DNA of 64,000 nucleotides from Rhabditoides inermis (lineage: Eukaryota > Nematoda > Chromadorea > Rhabditida > Rhabditidae). Positions within the stretch are counted from its first letter, which is position 1; each line of letters begins with the position of its first letter. The stretch covers positions 164,001 through 228,000 of the forward strand of contig CAWZYM010000145.1 of NCBI GenBank assembly GCA_963966185.1. Reading direction: 5' to 3'. The position numbers and the translations under genes were made by a program. Below, one piece after another: positions 29,292 through 41,063 of this stretch. The notes beneath the pieces are model-generated. The model saw nothing but the letters and a program-made list of their open reading frames with translations. It was not told the DNA's origin and did not search any database.

Positions 29292-32200
29292 ATGTGGCTC
29301 TTTCTACTGTATTTTGCTACAGTGTCAACAGCGACAGCAAAACGGTAGGGATACTGTGAGAACAATCAAAAATTATTCGATACTCGATATCGCAGGTGCG
29401 ACCTCGGTGCATCCGATGTGCTCTTTGTGCTCTCCGCACCGTATACCATGCTGACTGACGATTTCGAGGAGGTGAGATACAGTATTCAACTACTAACTCA
29501 CACTTACTAACTTACTCCTTATCGACTTCAAAGTTCAAAGTTTTACTATAACAGCTTTGCAACTGCAACTCTTTCCTCCTATGCTGGACATCTACAGACG
29601 TTGGTGTGATCATGAAAGACCATCAGTAGTGAAGTGTCGTAACAAGCCATCCTTGCAGGTGAAGCAGTTCTCATCTGGATTCGTCGACGGACTCGAAATC
29701 GGCAGGGACGAGAAGGCGAGTGGTCCATTTGTCGTGAAAACATTCCAATTCACCTCTGTCTTTGTTTGTAAATTTTTTCGGTGTGAGAGAGCATGAAGTT
29801 ACAAAGAAGTCGGTATTTTTCCCATTAGACAAAAAATGAGGAATACCACAATCAACCACATATAGGAAAACCACAACAAACGACAACATTTATGAAATAC
29901 TAACTTTTAGTCATCTCGAGCTGGAGTGATTCTGTTCGACCCCTACCATGTACCCGAGTACCGTATCCGGTTATCGAGTTACGGTAGAAGGAGCGACCTC
30001 GTGAGAGCGATAGGAGCGGTGAAGGTAAGAACGGCATGCATTTTTATTTCTTCCTACGCTCTCTTCTTTCCCCGCTCATTCTTTCGCTACTCTCTCTCCC
30101 ACTCCCCCCTTTCTCTCGGACAGAGAAACATAGTAGAGGGAGAAGGGAGCAGTAGCATATGACCATCGCCTCCTCCATTCCAGAAGCGTCCGTGTGGTAC
30201 GTGGTGCAATGTTGACGCGCATCTCAGTCCAGTCAATGTGGGTGGTTTATATGATCTACTGAACATCAGGGCGAGTCGTTGAAAGAAACAGTGGCGACTT
30301 ATTTCTGCCACAACCTGCCACAACTCCTCATTTTCACACGAGCAAAACATTTGGCAGCAACCGGAATCGAACCCGCGAAGCTCGGGGGCCAGAACGCAGC
30401 GCACATGCACTGAGCCATGAAACAAGTGGAAGAGCGTCGTTCATTTGCGCTTATGTCTCCGACCCGAATGAGCAGTATTGAAGCGTTGGCGGGTAATTCA
30501 AACTTTCGTCTGCATCCGAATGTGTTAGGTTAATATATATTTTTTTGCGAATGTGTTAGGTTAATATATTTTTTAATAATACTCCGAGTCAAAAATATGT
30601 CGCCACTGTTCCTTTAAGTTCAAGTCATTTTTTTTCTTTTCATTCGAAATCGGAAAACGATTACCGTTTACCGGACTGGAATTCTCGAGGGATCATAGTG
30701 ACAGTGAAACGTATAACTAGTATCAGTATGGTAGTATGTATCGTCCGTGATATTGTCTCTCCTAAGATGTACTCTTAAGTGCTGTGTGAAACGTATCTGT
30801 CTCGAAACTCGAAACATGTCTGAATATCTTTTCAGGCAGTCCACTTCGCTCTTGAGGTGTTTCGTAACGAGACAAGCGAGAAGAGGATGAGGAAGGTACG
30901 GTATCACAGAGATGATCATGCAATCTGCAATCCGCACTCTAATTACAATATTCAAAGTACAGTTCACCTGTTCAGATCGTTCTGGTGACGTTCGGGAAGC
31001 CAGTGGATGCGGACATCACAGCAGTGACTGTCATCATGCAGGTACGTGCCGTACGTATCCCGCCCCTCGTACTCTTCGTGCCGTACGAGAGGCTTGCGAT
31101 TTTTATTTTGGTGACGGTCATATTTTTGCAGGCGGATCCCAGACTGAAGATCGTGCAGATAGTGGTGGCGAATGGTGAGTTGATGCAGAGAAACGTTCTG
31201 TGACGTCACGTGGCGAACCAGTCGTGCGGACGTGGTGCCAATGTGATAAAGTGGAGAATTCAGCTTTCTTGCAGATCTGACCGATCCGAAGGACCCGTAC
31301 TACACCTACCTGCATGCGTATTACCAGCCGTATGAGAGGTAATGCATGTATAGTACACAACTTACAAAGCAATATAATAGACCACATGTTTGAATACTAA
31401 AATTTTCTGCTCGTTACGTTTCTTTCGTATAGCTTAAAAATGAAGTCCTCAAAATCTATCAATCACAGTCTTTTTTGAGGAGGTCGAAAAATGTAATCAA
31501 TGTTCCAGATATCTCACCCGTCTGCACCAGATGTTCCCCAACATGAGCCTGCCCAGAGTGCAGCAGGTATTGATATATTGATTTATTGATTATTTACCGA
31601 TTAGGATTTCAACGCGCACTTCCGCCTGCCTTTCGTGAAGGACGCCAGCAAGCAGGGTCTGGTGCTGGTACAGAGGTGGGGGAGGATTATTGATTTATTG
31701 ATTACTCTTGATGGTTACACAAGGTCACATGAAGTTGAATCACATAATAGATAGGATATATTTATTAAAATGTATTTTCGTCCAATGTAATTTTCCAGTT
31801 TCGACTTTCTCTGTTCGGTGAAGCGCGAGGTGTGCTTCCACTCATTCGCCTGCCCCGTCTGCGAGCAGGTATCGATTGATTTTGATTATTGATTACATTT
31901 TGATTTATCAATTTCCCAGTCTCTTCCCACTGCGCCGCAATCGCCAGTCTCCCAGGTCTACACCACGCCAGCGCCCGAACAGTTCCTTGCGAGGTAGATC
32001 AATTAGTAGTTATTCAATAATTGATTATCTAATTGATTATTGATTATCATTGTTACCTGATTATCGATTTTTACAGATCGTCTAAGAACAAGACCAAAGT
32101 GACCGTGACGAAAACTTCTGATGCGGACTATGAATACGAGATCATAGGAGATCCGCCGGGATGTGAGTCGATAAATCAATATCCTGAAAGTTGATTCAAT

Positions 32201-32331
32201 CGATGAACTTGTATTCGCAGTATCGATCAATCCGACGCCACTGAAAGACGATGTGAAAGGGAGGACGACTACAGTTAAACCGACGACTGAAGTGGACAAT
32301 AGTGATTTGATACAAAACGAGGTTAGAGATG

Positions 32332-32377
<46 letters not shown>

Positions 32378-32631
32378 TCTCTCTCTCTCTCCCTCTCTCC
32401 CTTTCTCTGTACAGTATTTTTTGTAGGACTACGTCTACGAGGATTCGAAAGTGGACGGCGGAAGTGATAAGAAAGAGAAGAAGAAAAGAAGGCATGCGAG
32501 AGATGTGCACAGGATAAGACAGGTGTTTATATATTATTATTTTTGTTATTGTCTCTAATTAATTCACAACGTTTTCATACGCAGTAATTTACGGTTTATT
32601 GCAGTACGCGATAGAACCGAGCTATGCGTAA
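29292..32631 (+). CDS. Secreted von Willebrand A-like protein, degenerate metal site
   Basis: Sixteen exons join in frame to 371 residues: 29292-29344, 29396-29471, 29659-29715, 29911-30024, 30836-30895, 30976-31041, 31132-31174, 31275-31338, 31509-31566, 31605-31675, 31799-31868, 31920-31993, 32077-32162, 32221-32321, 32427-32522, 32605-32631. A signal peptide (MWLFLLYFATVSTATA) is followed by SDVLFVLSAPYTMLTDDFEE, which has the shape of the first vWA strand but lacks the DxSxS metal triad. AGVILFDPYHVPEYRIRL, KIVLVTFGKPVDADI and LKIVQIVVAN continue the alternating strand pattern. A cysteine cluster (VCFHSFACPVC) and a basic tail follow. The function is unknown; such folds usually mediate extracellular protein contacts. 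The third intron uses a GC donor (AAG|GCGAGT at 29716). The fourth intron hosts a MITE. Confidence 0.8.
30278..30617. mobile_element. TIR element (MITE) with internal tRNA-like segment, copy 1
   Basis: The ends are inverted: GAAAGAAACAGTGGCGACTT on the left and CGCCACTGTTCCTTTAA on the right. The right end carries TTAA, the left a mutated TTGA. A minus-strand tRNA-like part lies at 30352-30419 (GGTTCGAATCG-type B-box by reverse complement of ggaatcgaacc). Subterminal ACTCCGAGTCAAAAAT is shared with copy 2 at 41641-42038. It is intronic and has no coding frame. Confidence 0.75.
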
Positions 32632-33969
32632 CGGGACTAGCTACTGACTAAGACGGCGTTTTTTGAAGATGTGAGAGAGGTAAATGAGAAGAAATGAAAG
32701 TGCGCTGTCGTCAAAAGACACTCCACTAACTAAAACGTCGTTTTAACCTTTCTTAAGAAAGCAGTACTGAAAGGTATATTATGCAATATGAAAACAAATC
32801 AGTCCGGACGGCCGAGATGGTTCATTTGATGATATGTTTTCAAAGATTGGACTACGAAACTTACGATGTCGCTGACGCGAACGAAGTTGTGACTAATGCA
32901 GTACTGAAACTCAAAATCGTGAAACATGTCATGGATAGAGAGACTCGGACTGCAGAGAGGAATTGATAGAGCTATTGATCGCCCTGATCGGTTGACCCTG
33001 TGACTCACTACGACAGCCTCACTTTGTTTGAAGCCCGCCGCCATTGCCTTGTCTCGGCATCGTGTACCCCGCGATGATGTGCCAGACGGGTTGTATAGGT
33101 CAATTTTGAAGATATGTCTACTTAAATAAGGGTAATTCGGCCCGCCGAATACGATTCCGTTGAGAGAAAACAATTCGGTCTCCTTTACTATGTATAGTAG
33201 CCAATTATTGACGAATTTCGCTGAAAATTGGCGGAGACGTGAGAAGGTGTGAATTGAATAGAAGGCTCATGTTCAATCTCATATCATGAAAAGCAAAGAT
33301 AAGCCCGCGGCGAGCTCCAGAAGAGTGTCCCGGAGAGAGAAATCGCCTCTAATTGAACGCGGCGGGGCGAGAGAGCAAGCGCGGCAGACAGGAAAGGGTG
33401 GCGATTGCAAAATAGTTGAGCCAGCGAACGCAAATGATGGGAGGTGCTGGCGAGAAGATGACCTTCTGACTGCCTCAGGCGAGCCACCGTGACTGCCGAA
33501 AAAGGCCGCGATGTGTTGGCGCGCTGCCAAAAACGTCTCCTTTGATCAAGCGTTCGCGCTCCGACCAAAATGGTCAAACGTTTCCATATATAGCGACTCT
33601 AGCGCGCACCCGCCTTAACGCGCAGACAGAGCGAATATGCGCGCCCCGGCTCTAGACGCTCTCGCTGTCTGGGCGCGCTCTGCTTGCTGCGTTATCTTTC
33701 GTAGGTGACACAAACCCGGCGCAGATTGGGCGAGGCCGCCAGTTGAGAGTGGGGCCGCGACGGTGCGCGCTGGTTTTTAACCCAGTATCTCAAGGTACGC
33801 CTAGAGTTCTGACCTGAGTTCGCTCAGTGTCATACACTGGTACTTTTTGGACAGCGCTCGACCGGGGTATCCGGGAGTGCAACAAATGTGGGTAATTCTG
33901 TAGTTCTGTAAGCCTGATGATTCCTGATATTCAGAATACATGGTGAACGTTTGACGAGTTACGTTCCAG
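32632..33969. other. Intergenic/promoter region upstream of second vWA-like gene
   Basis: No gene supported. Two similar short segments, CTGACTAAGACGGCGTTTT (about 32645) and CACTAACTAAAACGTCGTTTT (about 32723), are imperfect direct repeats. A TATA-like ATATATAG lies at about 33586. A short frame from ATG 33636 could be a leader exon of the next gene, but its splice phase does not fit the first supported exon. Confidence 0.45.
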
Positions 33970-34458
33970 CGTCTCCGGCGGCAGGCCTACGATCCGTTCC
34001 CGATCCAGAGACAGTCGCAATGCACCTGTCAGGTATATCCCCAAAAAACACCTGGCATCACTGACACAACCTTTTCAGCAAGCAGTGGTCGTGCAGCACT
34101 CCACCGAACAACTGCCGCCGCGCAAAGTCGATGTGAGTGCACTCAACTCATCAGCACATAAAATACTCTGTTTTATCTGCCGTGACATAACGTAGAGTAC
34201 ATGAATATATGAACATAGCGAAGCAGGCGGGAAAAGGGGAGAAAAGGTGTTGTAATGATGAGACAAAAATTACAATAAACCAATAGTAGACAGAAATGTA
34301 CTCATCCGCTTCCTTCAGTGCTCGTCCCTGTCACCCGGCCTGCCTCCTCCTCCCGAGTGCTCTACTCGGGAGCAACAACAGGGACAGACGGGGGCGGCAT
34401 ACCAGACAGCGCCACAAGCAGTGCAACAGGGACTCGCCGCGCCGTATGTGGTCAGGCC

Positions 34459-34514
<56 letters not shown>

Positions 34515-34520
34515 CTCTCG

Positions 34521-34558
<38 letters not shown>

Positions 34559-34559
34559 A

Positions 34560-34606
<47 letters not shown>

Positions 34607-35333
34607 CTCTTTGAAGTGATCCAGTCGTTCATATTCCAGATGTATTGTTCAGGTGGAGCAGGGAGGAGCAGTGCAACAAGGAGGAGGAGGAGAGGGGTGT
34701 GGCGGAAGAGGGGCCGGGGGACCGAGCTGTCCCTACCAGCAGATCGCTCAGGTGAGGCATGCTTCCTGAAACAACTGCCATCCGTTTCACCGCAATCGTT
34801 TAAACGATTTCAAATCGGTGTCACTAATGGTTTCTGCAGTCTTGTTGTTGTTCGTGAAATACGCTTATAAATTACATAGCCAAGATAATTCATTCAGGTC
34901 TACCAAACACCGTATCCCGCATACCCCGGCTATCCTGGATACGTACAGGCTCAGACGGTGGGTAACACAATCTTTCTGTCACAATCTCTCATCTCTCTCT
35001 CTCTCTCTCTTCTCTCGTGAAGACATTGATAGTGCAGGTTCCGTGTGAGGGTTGCACGGCCGCCTATCCAGGCTACCAGCCAGCTTATCCGGGCTATCAG
35101 TACCCCTATCAGTACTCTCAGGATGTGCGCACTGGATGGGAGGTGAGTGGATGGAGGTTACTTTCATATACGTGCTTTCGCAGGCCTACCAACCGCAGCA
35201 GTCCGAACAGTACGTGCAAGCACAACAGCCACAGGCACCACAGCAACTCCCCTCACTGCCCGCGCTATCGGCTCTCAGGTGAGAGAGATCCTAGGGGTTG
35301 CATTCTATGAGCGGTACCAAGCATATTAACACA

Positions 35334-35379
<46 letters not shown>

Positions 35380-36048
35380 AGTGGTGAGTTGCTTGCAGCT
35401 CTAACCACGACGGTGTGGCGACAACGACGCCTCTCACTCCGAGGGAGGAGGCCGCCATCGATCAGCAGGCATTCGAGGCAGTACGCAGTCAGTAATAACA
35501 CTGTTACGATAATTGTAATAACAATCTTACTGTTACATTAATGTTGTAATGTAAAAAATAATACAACAAGACACACTCAAATGGAGAAGGCCACCGGTGT
35601 TCCATGGTTCCATCCATGGCTGTCGATGAGTTGAGTCGACGAGTCCATTCCAGGCTCTCTCCCGGTGCTGCACTCTAAGCAGAAAACCATCGAACCGCCG
35701 GGCACCGAACTGCCTGGTACACATTGACTAGCTATATCTGATTGTCATAAAAAATGATCCTTTGCAGCCTCCTCTGGCGGTGGATATCGCGCGTTCGGGG
35801 TGCGAGGAGGGGACGAGAGCAGCGTGCGACCGAGTGAGCTATTATATAATTAATTAATAATTCGAATTATTTAATTATTAAAAAAAGCGAAGTCCTCAAT
35901 AATTGTATTCCAGTCGCTTCGTTCTCGAATGGCCTCCTCTCCTCGCTTTCGATGTTCACTCCTCGACCGCCGGAGATCAATCGATTCCTGCAGGGATTCT
36001 CGTCTGTGGGAGGGCTGGGAGAGAGACTCGATGCTGGTAGGACTGATA

Positions 36049-36096
<48 letters not shown>

Positions 36097-36248
36097 TTCT
36101 CAGAAAGCATAACAGAGCAACTAGAGGCTCACGAAAGTTGTGAGGGTGATCGTCACTCCACCGTGACTAGCGGTACATCATTGGCCACCGAGAGGATTTA
36201 ACCCGGAATAGCTGCGCGCACATCCACTGCGCTAGCCACCCCATATAC

Positions 36249-36286
<38 letters not shown>

Positions 36287-38530
36287 AGAGAGAAGGAAAG
36301 GGAGAGAAATGGAGAAAGAGAGAGCTTTCCCTCCAGCCGCCCCCGCTTCCCTCGCCCGCTCCCGCTCTTCTCTCTCTCAGTCCACTGTCCCCGACTGGGT
36401 TCCCAAGGACTTCGTTCCTCCAGTGGAGAAGAAAAAGTGAGTCAACAACTTTCGCTTCGATAATAATATACCGTTCGCTTTTTCCAAAATAGCAAGTGTG
36501 TCATGAGATGATATTTGTTGATGAACTGCCTAGGATTGCAGCATATTGTGGAATCGGTGTATGTACGTTATTTCACCGGCTTGTGAAACGTATGTGAGCA
36601 AATACTTCACAGATCTTCCCAATCGGTGACTGTGTCGAAAGACATGCCGGACTGGGTGCCAGCCAACTTCAAACCACCAAAGGAGAAGGCCAGGAAGGAA
36701 GGTGGGGGAGTATACGCTCTCTATTTCTATTTCATCGTCAGACACAATTGACACTACTTTTTTGTTGAAAAGAACTTGCGTAAACAGATGAACTTTGTCT
36801 TATCCCAATGCAGCAAAAGCACATACATAAAGCGTTTACAAATACTAACAGACAGATTCTTCTTATTCTTCTTATTCTTCTTATTCTTCTTATTCTTCTT
36901 ATTCTTCTTATTCTTCTTCTTTTCCCCGCGGCGTGCGGTCGGGTCCTCATTTTGCCCCACCGCCGCCAAATGTTCGGTCATCGACAAGAATCCTTCCCGA
37001 GTAACCAGTGAGACGGCGGGAAGTGCTCTCATGTGGAAGCAGCTATGGCGCGAGGAGATACTGATTGGCATGGAAGCAAAGGAAAACCCGGAGCTCACAC
37101 GTCAAGAATGGTACTCTAATGGTCCAGGAAGGATTATCGATCAAGTATTGTCTTTCCACCACTAACCTTGTTAGCCGACCTGTCTTTCCCCGGCGTTAGC
37201 CTATTATGTATCTAGCATTTTAGGCACTACTGTATGCTTCAAATCATTATGATTGTGTTGTCATATTAAGATATAACGGTTCCGGATAAACGATTGATTG
37301 ATTGAAATACTAACACAAACCTGCGCATTCGGAAAAATTCTGTTGTTAACTAAAAAAAGTCAAGTGTTTCGATGACAATGCCATTATCGCAGAGCCCGCC
37401 GTCCATCTGGCTTCCGATGACGTGTTCTCGAAGTCGGCTGTGCTCATGTTCAACGAAGACGGACAGGTGAGTACGTTCACCTAGACCACCTCGAAATTAT
37501 CTACGGTGAATCGTGGTCGCCGAAAATATGAGGATGGATGCGCATGAGTTGTGTCCGACTATCTGATCTTGTGCGTGTATGTGAATCCTCCACTGTGTAT
37601 CATCCACTCCCCCTTTCAGTCTCCTTCCACGGATCAGCAACAACTCGTGGCAAACGTCGACACTGCGGCCGGTGAGTTTCTTCTCTTCAAGAAACAAAAT
37701 GAGAGAGGAGTATCGCGAATGCAGTCAAATCTTGAATGGTTGTATTTCGGACAATGAATCTTATCAATGCTATAATTGCATTTGAAAATGTATATACATA
37801 CGAGCAATACGTTTCTCATTTCCCAGAAAGATAAAAAAAAACTTCAACGTTGGTTAAAGGGAGTGTACCCTCTGAATTTCGAAGTTGAGTTAGTACCGGA
37901 ATGTGAAAATATATCAAAAATTATGCACTTTTGTCAATGGGACCATATACAGGAAATGGCGGGAGAATGGAGAAACCATCATCGACCGTGCACGTTTGTG
38001 CACATTTCTGCACACTTTTTGCTAGAAAGAGCGTACTCGAGCGCAAATTACAGAAGTTTTAAGGCGACTTAAGCATATGGGAATGTACATTATGTATGAC
38101 ATATGTTCACATCATATGTTCTAACTCAACTTCGAAAATCAGAGGGTACACTCCCTTTAAATAAGGTAACTTTTCATGACATCAACTAAAAAAATACAGC
38201 TTCCCGCTCCGTTCGACTCCAGCCACCCACTATCCCACCACTGACTGGGAATGAGGAGGAGGTGAGAGAGAGAGAGAGGGAGGGAGGGAGGGAGGGAGGG
38301 AGGGAGGGAGGGAGGGAGGGAGGGAGGGAGGGAGGGAGGAGGGAGGGAGGGAGGGAGGGAGGGAGGGAGGGAGGGAGGGAGGGAGGGAGGGAGGGAGAGA
38401 GAGAGGGAGAGAGGGAGAGAGGGAGAGAGGGAGAGAGGGAGAGAGGGAGAGAGGGAGAGAGGGAGAGAGGGAGAGAGGGAGAGAGGGAGAGAGGGAGAGA
38501 GGGAGAGAGGGAGAGAGGGAGAGAGGGAGA

Positions 38531-38571
<41 letters not shown>

Positions 38572-40699
38572 CCGTTTCAGGCAGAGAAGACCCGTCGACA
38601 CCTATCCAAGATGGGATTGTTCACTCCCTGGAAGGCTCGAGCGGCAGTGCAGAGAAGGTGAGAAAGGAATACATAGAATTTCTTCTTCCAGTTTTCAATT
38701 AAATACAGTTCAGCATCGGTGGCTCAGTGATAGTAGTCTTCCTTCTCTTGAGTCGGGGTGATACTTGTACCTTTACCAGTTTCCAACTGCTTGGTCCTCG
38801 CAGGTCTCCCCTCCCCTCCTCCTCGCTCCGCCCCCGTGCCAAGACCTTCTCCACGGAGCAGCTCCAATCAGCGCACTACAGGGAGGTGCTCCAGGGATGC
38901 ACTCTCAAGGTATCACGTGTATGGTTGCATTACAAACTTTATATTACATTCATACTATATCATTTCGAACTTTCCATACACTTTCAGTCTCACGACATTG
39001 TCGCATACTTCGACGACACTTCGATGATGCACGAGCGAGACTTTGAGATCATGAAGGTGGGCGGAGCGAGAGAGGGCGGGGCGTGAGAAGCAGAGCTTAC
39101 CCATTGCCATTCAGGCACTACTGCAACAGCTCTATCGCCAATTCGAAACCGACACGAAGACATGCCAGAATGTGAGTGTGTATGGTAGTGTGGGCGTGGC
39201 CTAAATGGGCGTGGCTTGTAGTTCTCGCGTCTCGGCCTGGTGCAGAACAAAAGGAACGGACAGGTGCAGACGCTGACCCACTTGGATGAGCAGCACGTGG
39301 CAATGCAGAAAATGGCACAGGTGGGAGGAGCGAGAGGGGCGTGGTCTAACATGTCGTTTATAGATCGCTCGAATGCAGTTTGGTGGATGTCCGATAGGGC
39401 ATGAGGAGTGCGCTATGGCACTCCCTAATGTGAGTTCAGATTACATTTTTGGTATTTTGTTATTTTGTTTTGGGGTATTTCACAGCGTACCGAAAAGTAG
39501 TCAAGTGTTTAGATAACAATACCATTCGCTCACGGCCCGGATAGTTGCACAACGCGCCCCACAGAGAGAGAGAGAGAGAGCGGCTCGCGCACAGGCCGCT
39601 TTGCGAGTGAATGGGCGCATAGCGATTTCAGTGAAGAAATTATCGCGCTTTAGCACTTGCTGATTCGCAGTGGAGCTGGCGCGTCGCGTGTTTGCGGAGC
39701 GGTCAGTGCGAGCGCCACTGTCCACTGTGCAACTATCCGAACCGTGTCGCTAGAACACAGCAATTGTTTCAAAAAGTCTAATATGTTCATAATTTGGTAA
39801 AACTGATTTTATGGTTGATAATCAAAACCACAACAAAAACATTGCAAATGACAATTTTCAGGCCATTGTTCTGTCCACAAACCTTCTTACGCAAGATGCA
39901 ACGGATCGAGAAAAGGTAGAACATTCACAACTCATTTGTTGTATATGTGTTTTGTATATCTTACTCGCATTTGGAATTTGTACACAATGTCTGTACTGAC
40001 TTATAAGAACTTCAGGATCAGGAAGCTTCACTAACACAGTGTTTTAATACGTAATCTTGTTCAGATCATCCTCATTGTCACTAGCCGCAGTGGAAAGCAG
40101 CTCAAAAGCATAGGGTACGTTTCTTCTCGAACATTATTTGAGCCAGATTTTGACTACACTATCTATACAGGGATAGTTTCTTCATCATGAGTTTGCGTTC
40201 TTTGTCACGAACAAGAAAAATGTAACGAAACAATCTTTGCAAATGAATATTAAACATAAATACATATTCAAACATCTCACAGCTTCAACACGAAAGAAGC
40301 GCTCGACTATGCTGACAAGAACGGAGTGAAAATTGCGATGATCGGAATAGGAGATATCAATGGTAAGAAAGATCTCTCCCCCTCTCTCTGTCTCTCTCTC
40401 CCTCCCTCTCTCTCTCCCTCCCTCCCCCCACCTCTCTCTCTCTCTCTCTCCCTCTATCCCAATAATCAACCCCTTCTATTTCAGAGATGCAACTGCGCCG
40501 CGCCCTTCCATCCGCTCTTGTGTGGACGCCGCGACTAGATAAGAGGTATTTGTTGATTCATCGATTGATTGGTTCGATTATATTGATTGCTCGCAGGTCG
40601 AACGCTTCTCAGTCCGAGTTGATGTGTCGCGATTTGACCCGAAGTGTGTCCAAGGCCGAGAAAGAGGCTGTATGTCCGTGGAAGCCAGTGCCTCTCTGA
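33970..40699 (+). CDS. Large Gln/Pro/Tyr-rich protein with C-terminal vWA-like domain (5' end unresolved)
   Basis: More than twenty exons connect in frame from 33970 to the stop at 40697-40699. Well-supported exons include 33970-34032, 34079-34132, 34319-34450, and those near 34653, 34899, 35039, 35184, 35400, 35768, 35914, 36336, 36613, 37392, 37621, 38202, 38579, 38804, 38989, 39117, 39222, 39363, 39863, 40066, 40283, 40485 and 40597. The N-terminal half is low complexity, with Gln-rich stretches and Tyr-Pro-Gly repeats (AYPGYQPAYPGYQYPYQY). Two related copies of PDWVPxxFxPP follow (exons near 36380 and 36640). The C-terminal 250 residues show a vWA-like order: SHDIVAYFDDTSMM (altered DxSxS), IGHEECAMALPN, REKIILIVTSRSGKQ and VKIAMIGIGDIN. 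No start exon or signal peptide was found. AATAAA is at 40797. Function unknown; perhaps an extracellular adhesion protein. Confidence 0.72.
34461..34612 (+). repeat. (CT)n microsatellite
   Basis: About 150 bases of CT with rare interruptions in an intron of the second vWA-like gene. Further GA/CT runs in its introns lie at 34990-35010, 35337-35370, 36051-36092 and 36250-36325. Confidence 0.92.
36121..36245 (-). mobile_element. tRNA-derived SINE, family A copy 2
   Basis: Close relative of 9818-9958: both begin on the plus strand with CTAGAGGCTCACGAAAGTTG and end in CTGCGCTAGCCACCCCAT. Reverse complement gives A-box TAGCGCAGTGG. This copy lacks about 20 bases around the B-box, so it is probably dead. 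Confidence 0.75.
36859..37165 (+). other. 9-bp tandem repeat followed by an orphan reading frame
   Basis: 36859-36930 is a tandem array of TTCTTATTC. It is followed by an open frame ending at 37165 (SALMWKQLWREEILIGMEAK... to a stop) that looks protein-like but sits in an intron and joins neither neighbouring exon. GATTGATTGATTGA follows at about 37290, the kind of short-repeat tail seen on non-LTR elements. A transposon remnant is possible; no family is recognised. Confidence 0.35.
37854..38160. mobile_element. TTAA-flanked MITE
   Basis: Terminal inverted repeats start at TTAAAGGGAGTGTACCCTCT on the left (37854) and are mirrored by AGAGGGTACACTCCCTTTAA on the right (ending 38160); the inversion extends about 40 bases with few mismatches. 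A duplicated TTAA at both ends is the hallmark of piggyBac-type insertion. It has no transposase. It lies in an intron of the second vWA-like gene. Confidence 0.82.
38262..38570 (+). repeat. (GGGA)n and (GAGAGAGGGA)n purine array
   Basis: About 135 bases of GGGA tetramers are followed by about 14 copies of a 10-bp unit and then GA. It ends just before the GTTTCAG acceptor of the exon at 38579. Confidence 0.92.
39531..39746. mobile_element. 216-bp MITE with 5-bp target duplication
   Basis: The left end CACGGCCCGGATAGTTGCAC and the right end GTGCAACTATCCGAACCGTG are inverted with two mismatches. TCGCT flanks both sides. The interior is GC-rich with a short GA run and no coding frame. Intronic. 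Confidence 0.78.
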
Positions 40700-40796
40700 T
40701 TGTTTGTATTGTTTCATTTGTAATTTGTACATACACGTTGTCTCCATCGTTGCAATTTTATCTAATGTTTTGTGTGGTTTTAATTATCTGATTGTG

Positions 40797-40802
40797 AATA
40801 AA
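40797..40802 (+). terminator. AATAAA polyadenylation signal
   Basis: Canonical hexamer 98 bases after the stop codon at 40699. Confidence 0.6.
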
Positions 40803-41063
40803 GTTCTCTTACGCACGACCGGAGTGAATTGGGAAGATATTCGTTGTTCTATTTCCAAACCCTTCACTCTTTCACATAACTATTTTTTACCAGTTGCACC
40901 TATATATATGTGGCAAGTTGATTGACACGTGAGACAGAGATGAAAAGGCATATTATTCTCGACATTTCGTGATTCCATTTCATCTATTGACAAAGTCATA
41001 TTTTCCCATTTTTTTCAGACCGCATCCATGTCGTTATTCAAATCACCAACATCTTGAAAATGC

